DNA of 64,000 bases from NCBI RefSeq assembly GCF_000332235.1, contig NZ_CM001775.1:1642230-1706229 (forward strand), given 5' to 3'. This DNA comes from Geminocystis herdmanii PCC 6308. Its GTDB lineage: Bacteria > Cyanobacteriota > Cyanobacteriia > Cyanobacteriales > Cyanobacteriaceae. The position numbers and the translations under genes were made by a program. The notes under the pieces were generated by a model. That model searched no databases. It saw only the letters and a list, made by a program, of their open reading frames with translations, and had not been told where the DNA came from. Each line of letters opens with the position of its first letter. The first letter of the stretch is position 1. Shown here piece by piece: positions 51,854-60,639 of this stretch.

Positions 51854-54262
51854 ATGGTTCAAGGAATCACTAAGCCTGTAGCGGATACACTGTCCACAGA
51901 AGAACTGCAAAAAATTCACGCCTATTGGCGCGCTTGTAATTATTTAGCAGTAGGGATGATTTATCTACAAGACAATCCCTTACTCAAAGAACATTTAAAA
52001 CCTGAACACGTTAAAAATCGCCTTTTAGGACACTGGGGATCGAGTCCGGGGTTAAGTTTTGTCTATACTCACCTCAATCGCCTCATCAATAAATACGATC
52101 TCAACATGGTGTATTTAGCAGGACCCGGTCATGGTGCGCCCGGTATTTTAGGACCAGTTTATTTAGAAGGTACTTACTCGGAAATTTATCCTGATAAAAG
52201 CCTTGATGAAGAAGGAATGCAGAAGTTTTTTAAACAGTTTTCTTTCCCCGGCCACATCGGCAGTCACGTTACCCCTGAAACCCCCGGTTCAATCCATGAA
52301 GGAGGGGAGTTAGGTTATAGTTTATCCCATGGCTACGGCTCAATTTTAGATAATCCCGATTTGATCTCTGTGGTAATGGTGGGAGATGGTGAATCGGAAA
52401 CAGGTCCTTTGGCTACTTCTTGGCACTCTAACAAGTTTATCAACCCCATTCGTGATGGTGCGGTATTACCAATTTTGCACTTAAACGGTTATAAGATTGC
52501 GAACCCCACTATTCTTTCTCGAATTTCCCATGAGGAATTAGAAGCACTTTTCATCGGTTACGGTTATGAACCTTATTTCGTGGAAGGATCAGACCCGATG
52601 GACATGCACCAGAAAATGGCAGCAACTCTTGAGGAATGTGTCAGCAAAATTAGGGCTATTCAAGAAGAATGTCGTAATAGTGGCGTTCCTAAGCGTCCTC
52701 GTTGGCCTATGATTGTTTTTAGGTCTCCCAAAGGTTGGACAGGACCTAAAGATGTGGACGGAAAGAAAATGGAAGGTTTTTGGCGATCGCACCAAGTACC
52801 TATGGGAGAAATGCACAGTAATCCTGAACATCTGAGACTCTTAGAAGAATGGATGAAAAGCTATAAACCCGAAGAATTATTCGATGAAAATGGTTGTTTA
52901 ATGCCCGAATTACAAGCATTAGCACCCAAGGGCGATCGACGCATGAGTTCTAATCCCATTGCCAACGGCGGTTTACTCAGAAAAGATTTAAACTTACCTG
53001 ATTTTCGTGATCCTACCTATGCCGTAGAAATTCCCTCCCCCGGTACAGTGGAAGTGGAAAACACCAAAATTATGGGTATCTTTTTGCGGGATGTGATGAG
53101 AAATAATATGCACAGTTTTCGAGTATTTGGACCCGATGAAACTGCCTCTAACCGCTTAAATCCCATTTACGAGGTGTCGAAAAAAGTCTGGATGGCGGAC
53201 TATTTACCCGAAGATGCTGACGGGGGCGAATTGTCTCCTGATGGTAGAGTAATGGAAATGTTGAGCGAACACACCCTCGAAGGTTGGTTAGAAACCTATC
53301 TTTTAACAGGCAGACACGGCTTATTCCATACCTACGAAGCCTTTGCCCACGTTATCGACTCCATGTTTAACCAACACGCAAAATGGTTAGATATTTGTAA
53401 AAATCATGTGCCTTGGCGGGCTCCCGTTTCTTCTTTAAATATTCTTTTATCTTCTACTGTATGGAGACAAGATCACAACGGTTTTTCTCATCAAGATCCG
53501 GGTTTTGTGGATTTAGTCACTAATAAAAGTGCAGATGTAACCCGTGTTTATTTTCCCCCTGATGCGAACTGTTTATTAAGTGTGATTGATCACTGTTTAC
53601 GCAGTAAGGATTATGTTAACGTTATCGTTGCGGATAAACAAAAACATTTGCAATATTTGACGATCGACGAAGCAGTGAAACACTGTACCAAAGGTATCGG
53701 TATTTGGGAATGGGCGAGTAATGATGATCAAGGTGTTTCTCCCGACGAACCAGATGTAATTATGGCTTCCTGCGGTGATGTGCCTACCAAAGAATCTTTA
53801 GCCGCTACCCAAATTTTACGCCGTGAATGTCCTGAATTAAAAGTGCGCTTTATCAATGTGGTGGACATCTTTAAATTACAAGATGATACCGAACACCCCC
53901 ACGGTTTATCTCGCCGTGATTTCAACACTTTATTTACGGAAGACAAGCCCATTATTTTCAATTTCCATGGCTATCCTTGGTTAATTCATAAATTAGCTTA
54001 TCGTCATATTCATAACGATCGACTCCATGTGAGAGGTTATAAAGAGGAAGGTAATATTAACACCCCCCTTGAATTGGCTATCAAAAACCAGATCGATCGA
54101 TTTAACCTTGTAATTGATGTGATCGATAGAGTACCCAAATTAGGCTCTCGTGCGGCATACTTAAAAGAACGTATGAAAAATGAGATTATTGATAACTTAA
54201 ATTACGCCCATACCCACGGTATCGATAAAACAGAAATGAATCATTGGAAATGGGAAGGCTAA
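51854..54262 (+). CDS. xfp: Xylulose-5-phosphate/fructose-6-phosphate phosphoketolase
   Basis: An 802-residue ThDP enzyme that splits X5P or F6P with phosphate to acetyl phosphate plus G3P or E4P. The signature [10 protein letters not shown] lies at 88-97 and the ThDP motif [11 protein letters not shown] at 177-187, with [20 protein letters not shown] between. The C-terminal half has [13 protein letters not shown] and [13 protein letters not shown]. Length fits cyanobacterial phosphoketolases, which feed acetyl-CoA from the Calvin cycle. A STRR follows the gene. Confidence 0.96.
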   Translation: MVQGITKPVADTLSTEELQKIHAYWRACNYLAVGMIYLQDNPLLKEHLKPEHVKNRLLGHWGSSPGLSFVYTHLNRLINKYDLNMVYLAGPGHGAPGILGPVYLEGTYSEIYPDKSLDEEGMQKFFKQFSFPGHIGSHVTPETPGSIHEGGELGYSLSHGYGSILDNPDLISVVMVGDGESETGPLATSWHSNKFINPIRDGAVLPILHLNGYKIANPTILSRISHEELEALFIGYGYEPYFVEGSDPMDMHQKMAATLEECVSKIRAIQEECRNSGVPKRPRWPMIVFRSPKGWTGPKDVDGKKMEGFWRSHQVPMGEMHSNPEHLRLLEEWMKSYKPEELFDENGCLMPELQALAPKGDRRMSSNPIANGGLLRKDLNLPDFRDPTYAVEIPSPGTVEVENTKIMGIFLRDVMRNNMHSFRVFGPDETASNRLNPIYEVSKKVWMADYLPEDADGGELSPDGRVMEMLSEHTLEGWLETYLLTGRHGLFHTYEAFAHVIDSMFNQHAKWLDICKNHVPWRAPVSSLNILLSSTVWRQDHNGFSHQDPGFVDLVTNKSADVTRVYFPPDANCLLSVIDHCLRSKDYVNVIVADKQKHLQYLTIDEAVKHCTKGIGIWEWASNDDQGVSPDEPDVIMASCGDVPTKESLAATQILRRECPELKVRFINVVDIFKLQDDTEHPHGLSRRDFNTLFTEDKPIIFNFHGYPWLIHKLAYRHIHNDRLHVRGYKEEGNINTPLELAIKNQIDRFNLVIDVIDRVPKLGSRAAYLKERMKNEIIDNLNYAHTHGIDKTEMNHWKWEG

Positions 54263-54263
54263 A

Positions 54264-54299
54264 CTAAGTATTAAGTATTAAGTATTAAGTATTAAGTTT
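54264..54299. repeat. Heptamer tandem repeat (STRR), TAAGTAT type
   Basis: Four copies of a 7-bp unit (TATTAAG) directly after the phosphoketolase stop. Confidence 0.85.
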
Positions 54300-54420
54300 A
54301 ATTGTATAATTAAAATCAGTTTTCTTTTGGCTTTGCTCTGTGGAATGTCAGTTTAATGTATAATAATTTAAACTATGGGCTTGTTCCCTTACCTAACCCT
54401 TCCGTTGATTGATAATAATA

Positions 54421-55314
54421 ATGAGTGATTATATTTTTGGTAGAGTTTTAACCGCAATGGTGACACCCTTTAAGGAGGATTTGTCAATAAATTATGATGT
54501 TGCAGAAAAATTAGCTGATCATTTAGTGAATAATGGTAGTGACGGCTTAGTTATTTGTGGCACTACGGGGGAATCTCCTTCTTTGGAAGACGATGAAAAA
54601 TATGAGTTACTCAAAGTTGTTAAAAAGGCGGTGGGCGATCGTGCTAAGATTGTCATGGGTACTGGTTCAAATTCTACGGCTAAAGCCATTAAAGACACTC
54701 AAAAAGCGAGTAAAATAGGTATTGACGGCAGTTTGCAAGTTGTGCCTTATTATAATAAACCGCCCCAAGAAGGCTTATATCAACACTTTAGCTCGATCGC
54801 GCAATCTTGTCCTGATGTGCCGATGATGTTGTATAATATACCGGGGAGGACAGGTAAAAATTTAGAAGCGGAAACTACAGCAAAATTAGCTCAAGATTTG
54901 GATAATATCGTAGCGGTAAAAGAAGCTAGTGCAGATTTGGAACAAACTGCTAAAATAAGAATACTTGCTCCTTCAGATTTTTTAATTTATTCAGGAGAAG
55001 ACTTTTTAACCTTACCTATGATGACAGTAGGAAGCGTTGGAGTGGTAAGTGTAGCTAGTCATTTAGTGGGAAATCAAATGCAAACTATGATTAAAGCATA
55101 CGAAGAAGGTAATAATTTGTTAGCTCAGAAAATTCAACAAAAATTATATAGTTTATTTAAAGTTATTTTTTGCAATACTAACCCGATTCCTGTTAAATAT
55201 GCCCTACAATTACAAGGTTGGGATGTCGGGGGTGTCAGATTGCCTTTAACTTCTCTACTGCCGAATCAACAACAAGAAGTAGAAAAAGTTTTACAAAGTT
55301 TAGAGTTATTATAA
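54421..55314 (+). CDS. dapA: 4-hydroxy-tetrahydrodipicolinate synthase
   Basis: A 297-residue enzyme that condenses pyruvate with aspartate semialdehyde, the first committed step to lysine and diaminopimelate. The Schiff-base lysine is K167 (VAVKEAS), with Y138 (YNIPGRTG) and GTTGE at 47-51. I start at the ATG at 54421 (MSDYIFGR); an in-frame TTG four codons upstream is less likely. RNase J follows on the same strand after about 435 bp, an order also known in other cyanobacteria such as Synechocystis. Confidence 0.96.
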   Translation: MSDYIFGRVLTAMVTPFKEDLSINYDVAEKLADHLVNNGSDGLVICGTTGESPSLEDDEKYELLKVVKKAVGDRAKIVMGTGSNSTAKAIKDTQKASKIGIDGSLQVVPYYNKPPQEGLYQHFSSIAQSCPDVPMMLYNIPGRTGKNLEAETTAKLAQDLDNIVAVKEASADLEQTAKIRILAPSDFLIYSGEDFLTLPMMTVGSVGVVSVASHLVGNQMQTMIKAYEEGNNLLAQKIQQKLYSLFKVIFCNTNPIPVKYALQLQGWDVGGVRLPLTSLLPNQQQEVEKVLQSLELL

Positions 55315-55749
55315 ATAGTAAAATCTTAAAATAATTAGCTAATTGTTACTATTTAAAAATTATAAAAAAGTTTTTCAGTTAATGAAAGAGAGAGAATAAA
55401 TTTATGTTTTTGAGGAGGGAATAATTCATGTATTTAACATGATGTTAATAGAAATAGAGCAACCCTATTAAGGTGTCAAGTTTTAAAAGATTTGAACACT
55501 TTGATATAAATAAATCAACTCTCATGAATGATTTAGGATTGCTAAGGTAAATCAATAATTGATTGATTCGTGAATAGGAGAGATTCTATTTTGAAGGAAA
55601 AAAAATGAAGGTAAATATATAAAAATTAGGAGAAATCAGGACAAAATCCTTTGCGTCTTTGCGTCTTTGCGTGAAAAATTAATCCCTAAAAATATATAAC
55701 CAAACTTTTTCTTTAAATTGTCAAAACTTAGTCAAAAATAGGAATAAAT
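55315..55749. other. Intergenic stretch dapA-rnj with repeat and small palindrome
   Basis: TCATGT (55426-55431) and ACATGA (55437-55442) form a 6-bp inverted pair; a GAGGAGGG precedes it. At 55648-55680 is a copy of the TTTGCGTC repeat. No convincing ORF. RNase J genes are often autoregulated through their leader, so the long leader might matter, but I see no defined element. Confidence 0.4.
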
Positions 55750-57648
55750 ATGTATCAAATTCAAGCTAGAAAAAGAAAAACCACCGCTATGGAAAAACCT
55801 GCAATAATTCTTCCATCTCGCAATAACAATAATAATAAGCCAACTTTAAAAGTAATTCCTCTAGGGGGATTGCATGAAATTGGTAAAAATACTTGTATCT
55901 ATGAGTATGAAGACGAAATTATTTTAGTAGATGCAGGTATCGGTTTTCCTACGGATGGTATGCACGGTATTAATGTTGTTTTACCTGATATGACCTATCT
56001 GAAGGAAAATCAAGATAAGATTAAAGCTATGGTTGTAACTCATGGACATGAAGATCATGTGGGAGGTATTCCTTATCACCTCAAACAGATTGACACACCG
56101 ATTATTTATGGCCCTCGTTTGGCTATGTCTCTGTTACGGGATAAGTTAGAGGAAGTAGGGTTGTACGATCGAACTATTATCAAAAGTGTTACACCGAGGG
56201 AAGTTGTCAAAATTGGCAAACATTTTAAAGTTGAGTTTATTCGCAATACTCACTCCATCGCCGATAGTTTTACCCTCGCCATTCATACCCCCATCGGTGT
56301 GTTAATTCATACGGGAGATTATAAAATAGATCATACTCCCGTGGATGGAGAATATTTCGATTTTCATCGTTTAGCCCAATTGGGAGAAGAAGGCATATTA
56401 TGTTTATTAGGGGATTCCACTAATTCAGAAGTACCGGGGTTTACACCTTCTGAAAGATCAGTTTACCCCGGTTTAGAAAAGGTTTTCAACCAAGCGCAAG
56501 GGCGTTTAATGGTGACGACTTTTTCCACTTCCGTACATCGCATTAATATGTTATTAGAGTTGGCGATGCAATATAACAGAAAAGTTGGCGTAGTCGGTCG
56601 ATCGATGTTAAATGTCATCGCCCATGCGCGGAACTTGGGTTATATTAAAGTACCTGATAATTTATTCGTGCCGTTGCGCAACCTTAGCAGTTTACCAGAA
56701 AACGAGGTGTTGATTATCTGTACGGGTTCACAAGGGGAAAAATTCGCCGCCATGACTCGTATTTCTAAGGGTGAACATCGTCAAGTTAGAATCCGTAAGG
56801 GTGATACTATCATCTTCTCTGCTAATCCTATTCCGGGTAATACGATCGCAGTGGTTAACACCATCGATCGATTGATGATGCAAGGAGCAAGTGTAGTTTA
56901 TGGCAAACAAGCTAACGTACACGTTTCAGGCCATGGTTGTCAAGAAGATCAAAAATTGATGTTATCCTTAGCAAAACCTAAGTTTTTTGTACCTGTACAC
57001 GGTGAACATCGAATGTTAGTACAACACTCGAAAACCGCTCAAAGTGTCGGTATTCCTGCGGAAAATATCGTAATTATTCAAAACGGAGACACGATCGAGC
57101 TAACCAGTGATAGTATTCGTAAAGCGGAAAAAGTACCATCTGGTATTCAGTTAGTTGACACCGCAGGAGTAGTTCATGATAACGTCATGGAAGAGCGTCA
57201 AAAATTAGCAGAAGATGGAGTCATTACCATTGCCGCTAGTATAGATGATCAAGGACGTTTATTAACCGAACCTCAAATTCATTTACGAGGGGTTGTGTGT
57301 AAGATTGAAGTTTCAAGCCTCGAACGTATGATTATTCGTACCATTGACAGAACTATTGTCGATCGACTCAAAAGTAATCTATTGTTAAATGGTGATGATC
57401 AAGTAAACTGGACTAGCATTCGCATTGATGTGGAAGCTAACTTAGAGCGCTTAATTCAACGAGAATTACAAAGTGAACCTTTAGTTATTTTTATGTTACA
57501 GGTACAAGAAAACAGTCCAAAAATCGTTACCACTAACGGCAATGGAAACGGAAACGGAAACGGTATTAATGTTGAGGAAGACTCCGACATGGAAGAAACC
57601 GACGGAAAATTTACCCGCCGTCGTCGTAAAACCACTGTTTCAGTTTAA
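55750..57648 (+). CDS. rnj: Ribonuclease J
   Basis: A 632-residue beta-CASP metallo-beta-lactamase RNase with endo- and 5'-3' exonuclease activity. The metal site is THGHEDHVGGIP (HGHEDH at 98-103), with HTGDYKIDHTPV, LLGDSTNSEVPG and later HVSGHGCQEDQ and VPVHGEHRML. An N-terminal extension of about 33 residues with an Asn run precedes the fold; a second ATG at codon 14 (MEKPAI) is an alternative start. The tail is acidic/basic with a GNG repeat (Asn-Gly) near 600 and ends RRRRKTTVSV. Confidence 0.95.
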   Translation: MYQIQARKRKTTAMEKPAIILPSRNNNNNKPTLKVIPLGGLHEIGKNTCIYEYEDEIILVDAGIGFPTDGMHGINVVLPDMTYLKENQDKIKAMVVTHGHEDHVGGIPYHLKQIDTPIIYGPRLAMSLLRDKLEEVGLYDRTIIKSVTPREVVKIGKHFKVEFIRNTHSIADSFTLAIHTPIGVLIHTGDYKIDHTPVDGEYFDFHRLAQLGEEGILCLLGDSTNSEVPGFTPSERSVYPGLEKVFNQAQGRLMVTTFSTSVHRINMLLELAMQYNRKVGVVGRSMLNVIAHARNLGYIKVPDNLFVPLRNLSSLPENEVLIICTGSQGEKFAAMTRISKGEHRQVRIRKGDTIIFSANPIPGNTIAVVNTIDRLMMQGASVVYGKQANVHVSGHGCQEDQKLMLSLAKPKFFVPVHGEHRMLVQHSKTAQSVGIPAENIVIIQNGDTIELTSDSIRKAEKVPSGIQLVDTAGVVHDNVMEERQKLAEDGVITIAASIDDQGRLLTEPQIHLRGVVCKIEVSSLERMIIRTIDRTIVDRLKSNLLLNGDDQVNWTSIRIDVEANLERLIQRELQSEPLVIFMLQVQENSPKIVTTNGNGNGNGNGINVEEDSDMEETDGKFTRRRRKTTVSV

Positions 57649-57737
57649 TCGTAATACTATTTATCACCATAACAAATAGAATTACCTTGAATCCCTTTAA
57701 AAAAAGGAAAATTATTGAAAAGATTTTGAGTAAGTTT

Positions 57738-57765
57738 GTAGGGGTTGAATAATATTCAACCCTTC
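57738..57765. repeat. GTAGGGG-type dispersed palindrome after rnj
   Basis: GTAGGGG then GGGTTGAAT (57742-57750), loop AAT, ATTCAACCC (57754-57762). It is the same scaffold as 47083 with compensating stem changes. Confidence 0.7.
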
Positions 57766-57816
57766 CTCATTCCTGATTTTTAATTTCTAATTCTTAGTTA
57801 AACTCTGTAGTTATTT

Positions 57817-58524
57817 ATGAAGACTTCCGCAATTTTTGACTTACCTGTTCATTTAAGCGATAATTACGAAAATTGGCTGATAAATCGTATTGATAATGGT
57901 AAGTTTACCCATGTTGTCACTATGAATTCAGAAATGGCAATGATGGCGCAAAAAAACCCAGATTTAGCTAAGGCTATCAAAAAAGCGGATTTAGTTGTCC
58001 CTGATGGTTCAGGGGTGATATTCTATTTAAAACGTAGAGGACAAACCCAACAAAGAATCGCAGGAATAGAATTATCCGCTTCTATGATAGAAAAGTTAGG
58101 TAAACGAGGAAAAGATTATCCTATCTGTTTTTATGGAGGTGCCCCCGGAGTTACGGAAAAAGCCGCACAAGTTTGGCTCGAAAAGTTGCCCCATGCCAAT
58201 ATTATCTATAATCATGGTTATCTTTCTGAGTCAGATTTGAAATTATGGTGTGACTCGATCGAACAAATACAACCTAAACTAATATTAGTAGGGTTAGGAG
58301 TACCAAGGCAGGAATTATGGATTCAAAATCATCGCTATCTTGCACCGAATGCGGTATGGATTGGAGTTGGCGGTAGTTTTGATGTGTGGAGTGGAGTCAA
58401 AGAAAGAGCGCCTAAATTTTTCTGCGATAATCATTTAGAATGGCTATACCGATTATATCAAGAACCTCAACGGTGGAAACGAATGTTAGCATTACCTCAA
58501 TTTCTCCTCAAAGCAATTTTTTAA
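57817..58524 (+). CDS. WecG/TagA/CpsF family glycosyltransferase
   Basis: A 235-residue GT26 enzyme. Family marks: HVVTMNSEMAMMAQKNPDLA, ADLVVPDGSGVIFYLKRRG, FYGGAPGVTEKAA, and LILVGLGVPRQELWIQNHR with GVGGSFDVWSGVKERAP. These enzymes transfer an N-acetylmannosamine-type sugar to a lipid-linked acceptor in surface glycopolymer synthesis. It follows RNase J by 168 bp; no polysaccharide operon surrounds it. Confidence 0.93.
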   Translation: MKTSAIFDLPVHLSDNYENWLINRIDNGKFTHVVTMNSEMAMMAQKNPDLAKAIKKADLVVPDGSGVIFYLKRRGQTQQRIAGIELSASMIEKLGKRGKDYPICFYGGAPGVTEKAAQVWLEKLPHANIIYNHGYLSESDLKLWCDSIEQIQPKLILVGLGVPRQELWIQNHRYLAPNAVWIGVGGSFDVWSGVKERAPKFFCDNHLEWLYRLYQEPQRWKRMLALPQFLLKAIF

Positions 58525-58596
58525 GGAGAGTTAGGCAAAAATAGACAATAAACGTATATTCTAAGTGATCTGAAAGTTTGACAATCAATTCAATTA

Positions 58597-59568
58597 ATGA
58601 CAGAAATAAACGCTAATTATGATGAACCTTGGAAGGAGGCCATCGGAGATTACTTCAATCATTTTTTAGACTTCTTTTTTCCAGAAGTATATAATCTCAT
58701 TGACTGGTTAAAACCGATAACATCTTTAGATAAAGAATTACAGAAAATCACCGCCGATTCTTCGGATAGTAAAAGATTGGTGGATAAACTGTTTCAAGTA
58801 TGTTTGAAAGATGAACAAGAAGTATGGATTTTAGTTCACATCGAAGTACAAAGTCAATATGATAGTGACTTTAATCAAAGAATGTTTATTTATCATTATC
58901 GTGCTTTTGACTTGTATCGAAAACCAGTAATTAGCCTTGCTATACTAGGGGATGAAAAAGAAAAATGGCGACCTTCCAATTATGGTTATGATTTAGGAGG
59001 ATGTCAACTGAATCTGAATTTTCCCACGATAAAATTATTAGATTATCAAGAAAAATGGGATGAATTAGAAGCAAATTTAAACCCTTTTGCGATGCTAGTA
59101 ATGGCACATTTAAAAACCAAAATAACCACCAGTAATTTAACAGAAAGAGAACAATGGAAATGGTATTTAATCAGAAGTTTATACGATAAAGAATACAGTA
59201 AATTAGAAATAGTAAAACTGTTTAAATTTATCGATGCAATGATGACTTTACCATCATTGTTACAGCAAGATTTGAACAAAAAAATTATTAAATACGAGGA
59301 GGAAAAAATTATGCCCTTAGTTAGCCCTTTTGAGCAAATGGCGGAAGAAAGAGGTTTAGAAAAAGGTTTACAAAGAGGTTTACAGCAAAGGATCGATCGA
59401 GATAAAGAATTAATTATTCGTCAATTAACCAAGAAATTGGGAACAATCAATACTCAGTTACAAACTCAAGTAAAAGCCTTAAATATTGATGATTTAGAAA
59501 CATTAGCAGAGGATTTATTTGATATGGATTCGATCGACGATTTACAACAATGGTTAAGTAAGTTCTAA
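58597..59568 (+). CDS. Rpn-family PD-(D/E)XK nuclease with DUF4351 tail
   Basis: A 323-residue protein of the Rpn (recombination-promoting nuclease/putative transposase) type. The nuclease core shows D63 (DKLFQV) and H81-I-E83-V-Q85 (LVHIEVQSQYD), the PD-(D/E)XK active site. TNLTEREQWKW-like and YxxxEIVKLF segments close the domain by about 225. A Glu/Lys linker (IIKYEEEKIMP) leads to a C-terminal part (239-323) with RGLEKGLQRGLQQ and a DUF4351 helix bundle. An AGGAGG box and in-frame ATG in the linker could also yield that part alone. A close paralogue lies 2 kb downstream. Confidence 0.85.
   Translation: MTEINANYDEPWKEAIGDYFNHFLDFFFPEVYNLIDWLKPITSLDKELQKITADSSDSKRLVDKLFQVCLKDEQEVWILVHIEVQSQYDSDFNQRMFIYHYRAFDLYRKPVISLAILGDEKEKWRPSNYGYDLGGCQLNLNFPTIKLLDYQEKWDELEANLNPFAMLVMAHLKTKITTSNLTEREQWKWYLIRSLYDKEYSKLEIVKLFKFIDAMMTLPSLLQQDLNKKIIKYEEEKIMPLVSPFEQMAEERGLEKGLQRGLQQRIDRDKELIIRQLTKKLGTINTQLQTQVKALNIDDLETLAEDLFDMDSIDDLQQWLSKF
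59297..59568 (+). CDS. Possible intragenic C-terminal Rpn product (85 residues)
   Basis: AGGAGG at 59297-59302 is exactly 8 nt upstream of an in-frame ATG at 59311, inside the Rpn gene. Translation from there would give MPLVSPFEQMAEERGLEKGL and the whole DUF4351 tail, without the nuclease. In E. coli, Rpn genes are reported to make such small C-terminal proteins by internal initiation, and these block the toxic nuclease. The ribosome site starts the feature; the coding part is 59311-59568. Here use of the site is a prediction, supported by its conservation in the paralogue (61334-61350). Confidence 0.5.
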
Positions 59569-59626
59569 TTTTTATCTCTAAAAAAATCAGTAGCTTGAAA
59601 TATAGCTACTTTTTTAAGTCTTAAAC

Positions 59627-59765
59627 TCGATCGAACTAATCATAATCAACACTGTAGGTTGGGTTAACGAAGTGTAACCCAACACATCCAAACACGATCG
59701 AACCTCCCCCAAAACTCGATGCCAAAGGCACGCTGCGCGCCCGAACCCCCAAACTCGATCGCTGG
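59627..59765. repeat. CTCGATCGAAC-type repeats after the first Rpn gene
   Basis: AAACTCGATCGAAC (59624-59637), CACGATCGAACC (about 59693) and AAACTCGATCGCTGG (59750) are copies of a short CGATCG-centred repeat. The one at 59712-59746 has GCCAAAGGCACGCTGCGCGC inserted between CTCGAT and CGAAC, identical to 62582-62616. A GTTGGGTTAACGAAGTGTAA repeat (about 59656) also lies here. Confidence 0.8.
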
Positions 59766-59770
59766 GAAAT

Positions 59771-59959
59771 CTAATCTTTTAGTTCAATTTGATTTTGAAG
59801 TCTCTCCAAACTTTGATGACGTAAATCGACTTCAATCATGGCAATTAATTCATCAAATTTTAAGGTAACTAAATCCAATTTACGACAAGCTTCTCGCCAT
59901 TTAGCTACGCTTTTAGTTCTTGCTTTTAGATCAGGAATATAATATAGGTTGTTCATCAT
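59771..59959 (-). CDS. Small unknown protein, coupled to the gene upstream
   Basis: A 62-residue protein from the ATG at 59959 (MMNNLYYIPDLKART...). That ATG overlaps the TGA of the upstream gene (ATGA), so translation is coupled; a TTG three codons upstream is in frame but less likely. The sequence has VAKWREACRKLDLVTLKFDELIAM and is helical and charged. I do not recognise a family. The tight overlap with the 121-codon frame suggests the pair works together. Confidence 0.6.
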   Translation of the reverse strand: MMNNLYYIPDLKARTKSVAKWREACRKLDLVTLKFDELIAMIEVDLRHQSLERLQNQIELKD

Positions 59960-60321
59960 AATCTCCAATTTTTTTGAGTTTCGGATAGACTTGCTCCGAC
60001 GACATCGGCTGATAGTTGAGCTTGTTCGATAGTTTCACTTAACAATTCTAGGATAGCAGAAGGAGCTACTGGATAATATTCAGAAATTCTAAGGGTTAAG
60101 GTATGAAGACGAGAGTAAGGGTTTTTTAATCGCTCGAAACAATTCTGAATTTGCTCTAATTCGGGTAATGTTTCTTCTGTTTCGCCATAGCGTTCAAAAA
60201 GACTAAATTCAGTTATTTTTGTTTCGGCAATAAGTTCTATTAGCCGTCTTTGTAAACTAAAAATAGTAGTTAATACTTCAGGAGATAATTTAGCCAAAAA
60301 TACAAAACTCCTTGCAATCAA
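59956..60321 (-). CDS. Small helical protein, partner of the coupled gene
   Basis: Up to 121 residues if read from the TTG at 60321. An AAGGAG follows that codon closely, so the true start may be the TTG at 60297 (reading MAKLSPEVLTTIFSLQRR, 113 residues). It is helical: FSLQRRLIELIAETKITEFS, LPELEQIQNCFERLKNPYSR, and AILELLSETIEQAQLSAD. No catalytic motif is visible. Together with the coupled 62-residue gene it forms a two-gene operon between two Rpn genes; the function is unknown. A toxin-antitoxin-like role can be imagined from size and coupling but nothing shows it. Confidence 0.6.
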   Translation of the reverse strand: MIARSFVFLAKLSPEVLTTIFSLQRRLIELIAETKITEFSLFERYGETEETLPELEQIQNCFERLKNPYSRLHTLTLRISEYYPVAPSAILELLSETIEQAQLSADVVGASLSETQKNWRL

Positions 60322-60414
60322 TTGATTTTTTTTAATTATAAAACATTACTCTAACAATTTGAGATCAACAATTATTTACCTTTTGCCTAACTTGATTTTG
60401 AATATTTTTACTGA

Positions 60415-60570
60415 AACGATCGAACCCCCTCTGTTACCTATAAAATCGATCGAACTTCCTTTCATTCTGTCATTGGGAGGTACGAAGCAATCTCCAACTT
60501 GATCGAACTCCCCACAATCCCAAAAACTCGATCGAACTCTCTGTCATTGCGAGGAAACGAAGCAATCTTT
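60415..60570. repeat. CGATCGAAC and TCATTGCGAGG repeats before the second Rpn gene
   Basis: CGATCGAACC (60418), ATCGATCGAACTTCC (60446), TTGATCGAACTCCCC (about 60499) and AACTCGATCGAACTC (60526) alternate with two copies of TCATTG(C/G)GAGG..ACGAAGCAATCT (60469-60494 and 60543-60570). The rest of this 318 bp gap is AT-rich promoter-like sequence. Confidence 0.8.
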
Positions 60571-60639
60571 TTACTCCTTGACAAAAAGCTAAAAATTAGA
60601 GTTAAAATTATGTAGAAAAGTCAAATAAACACTATTTCA

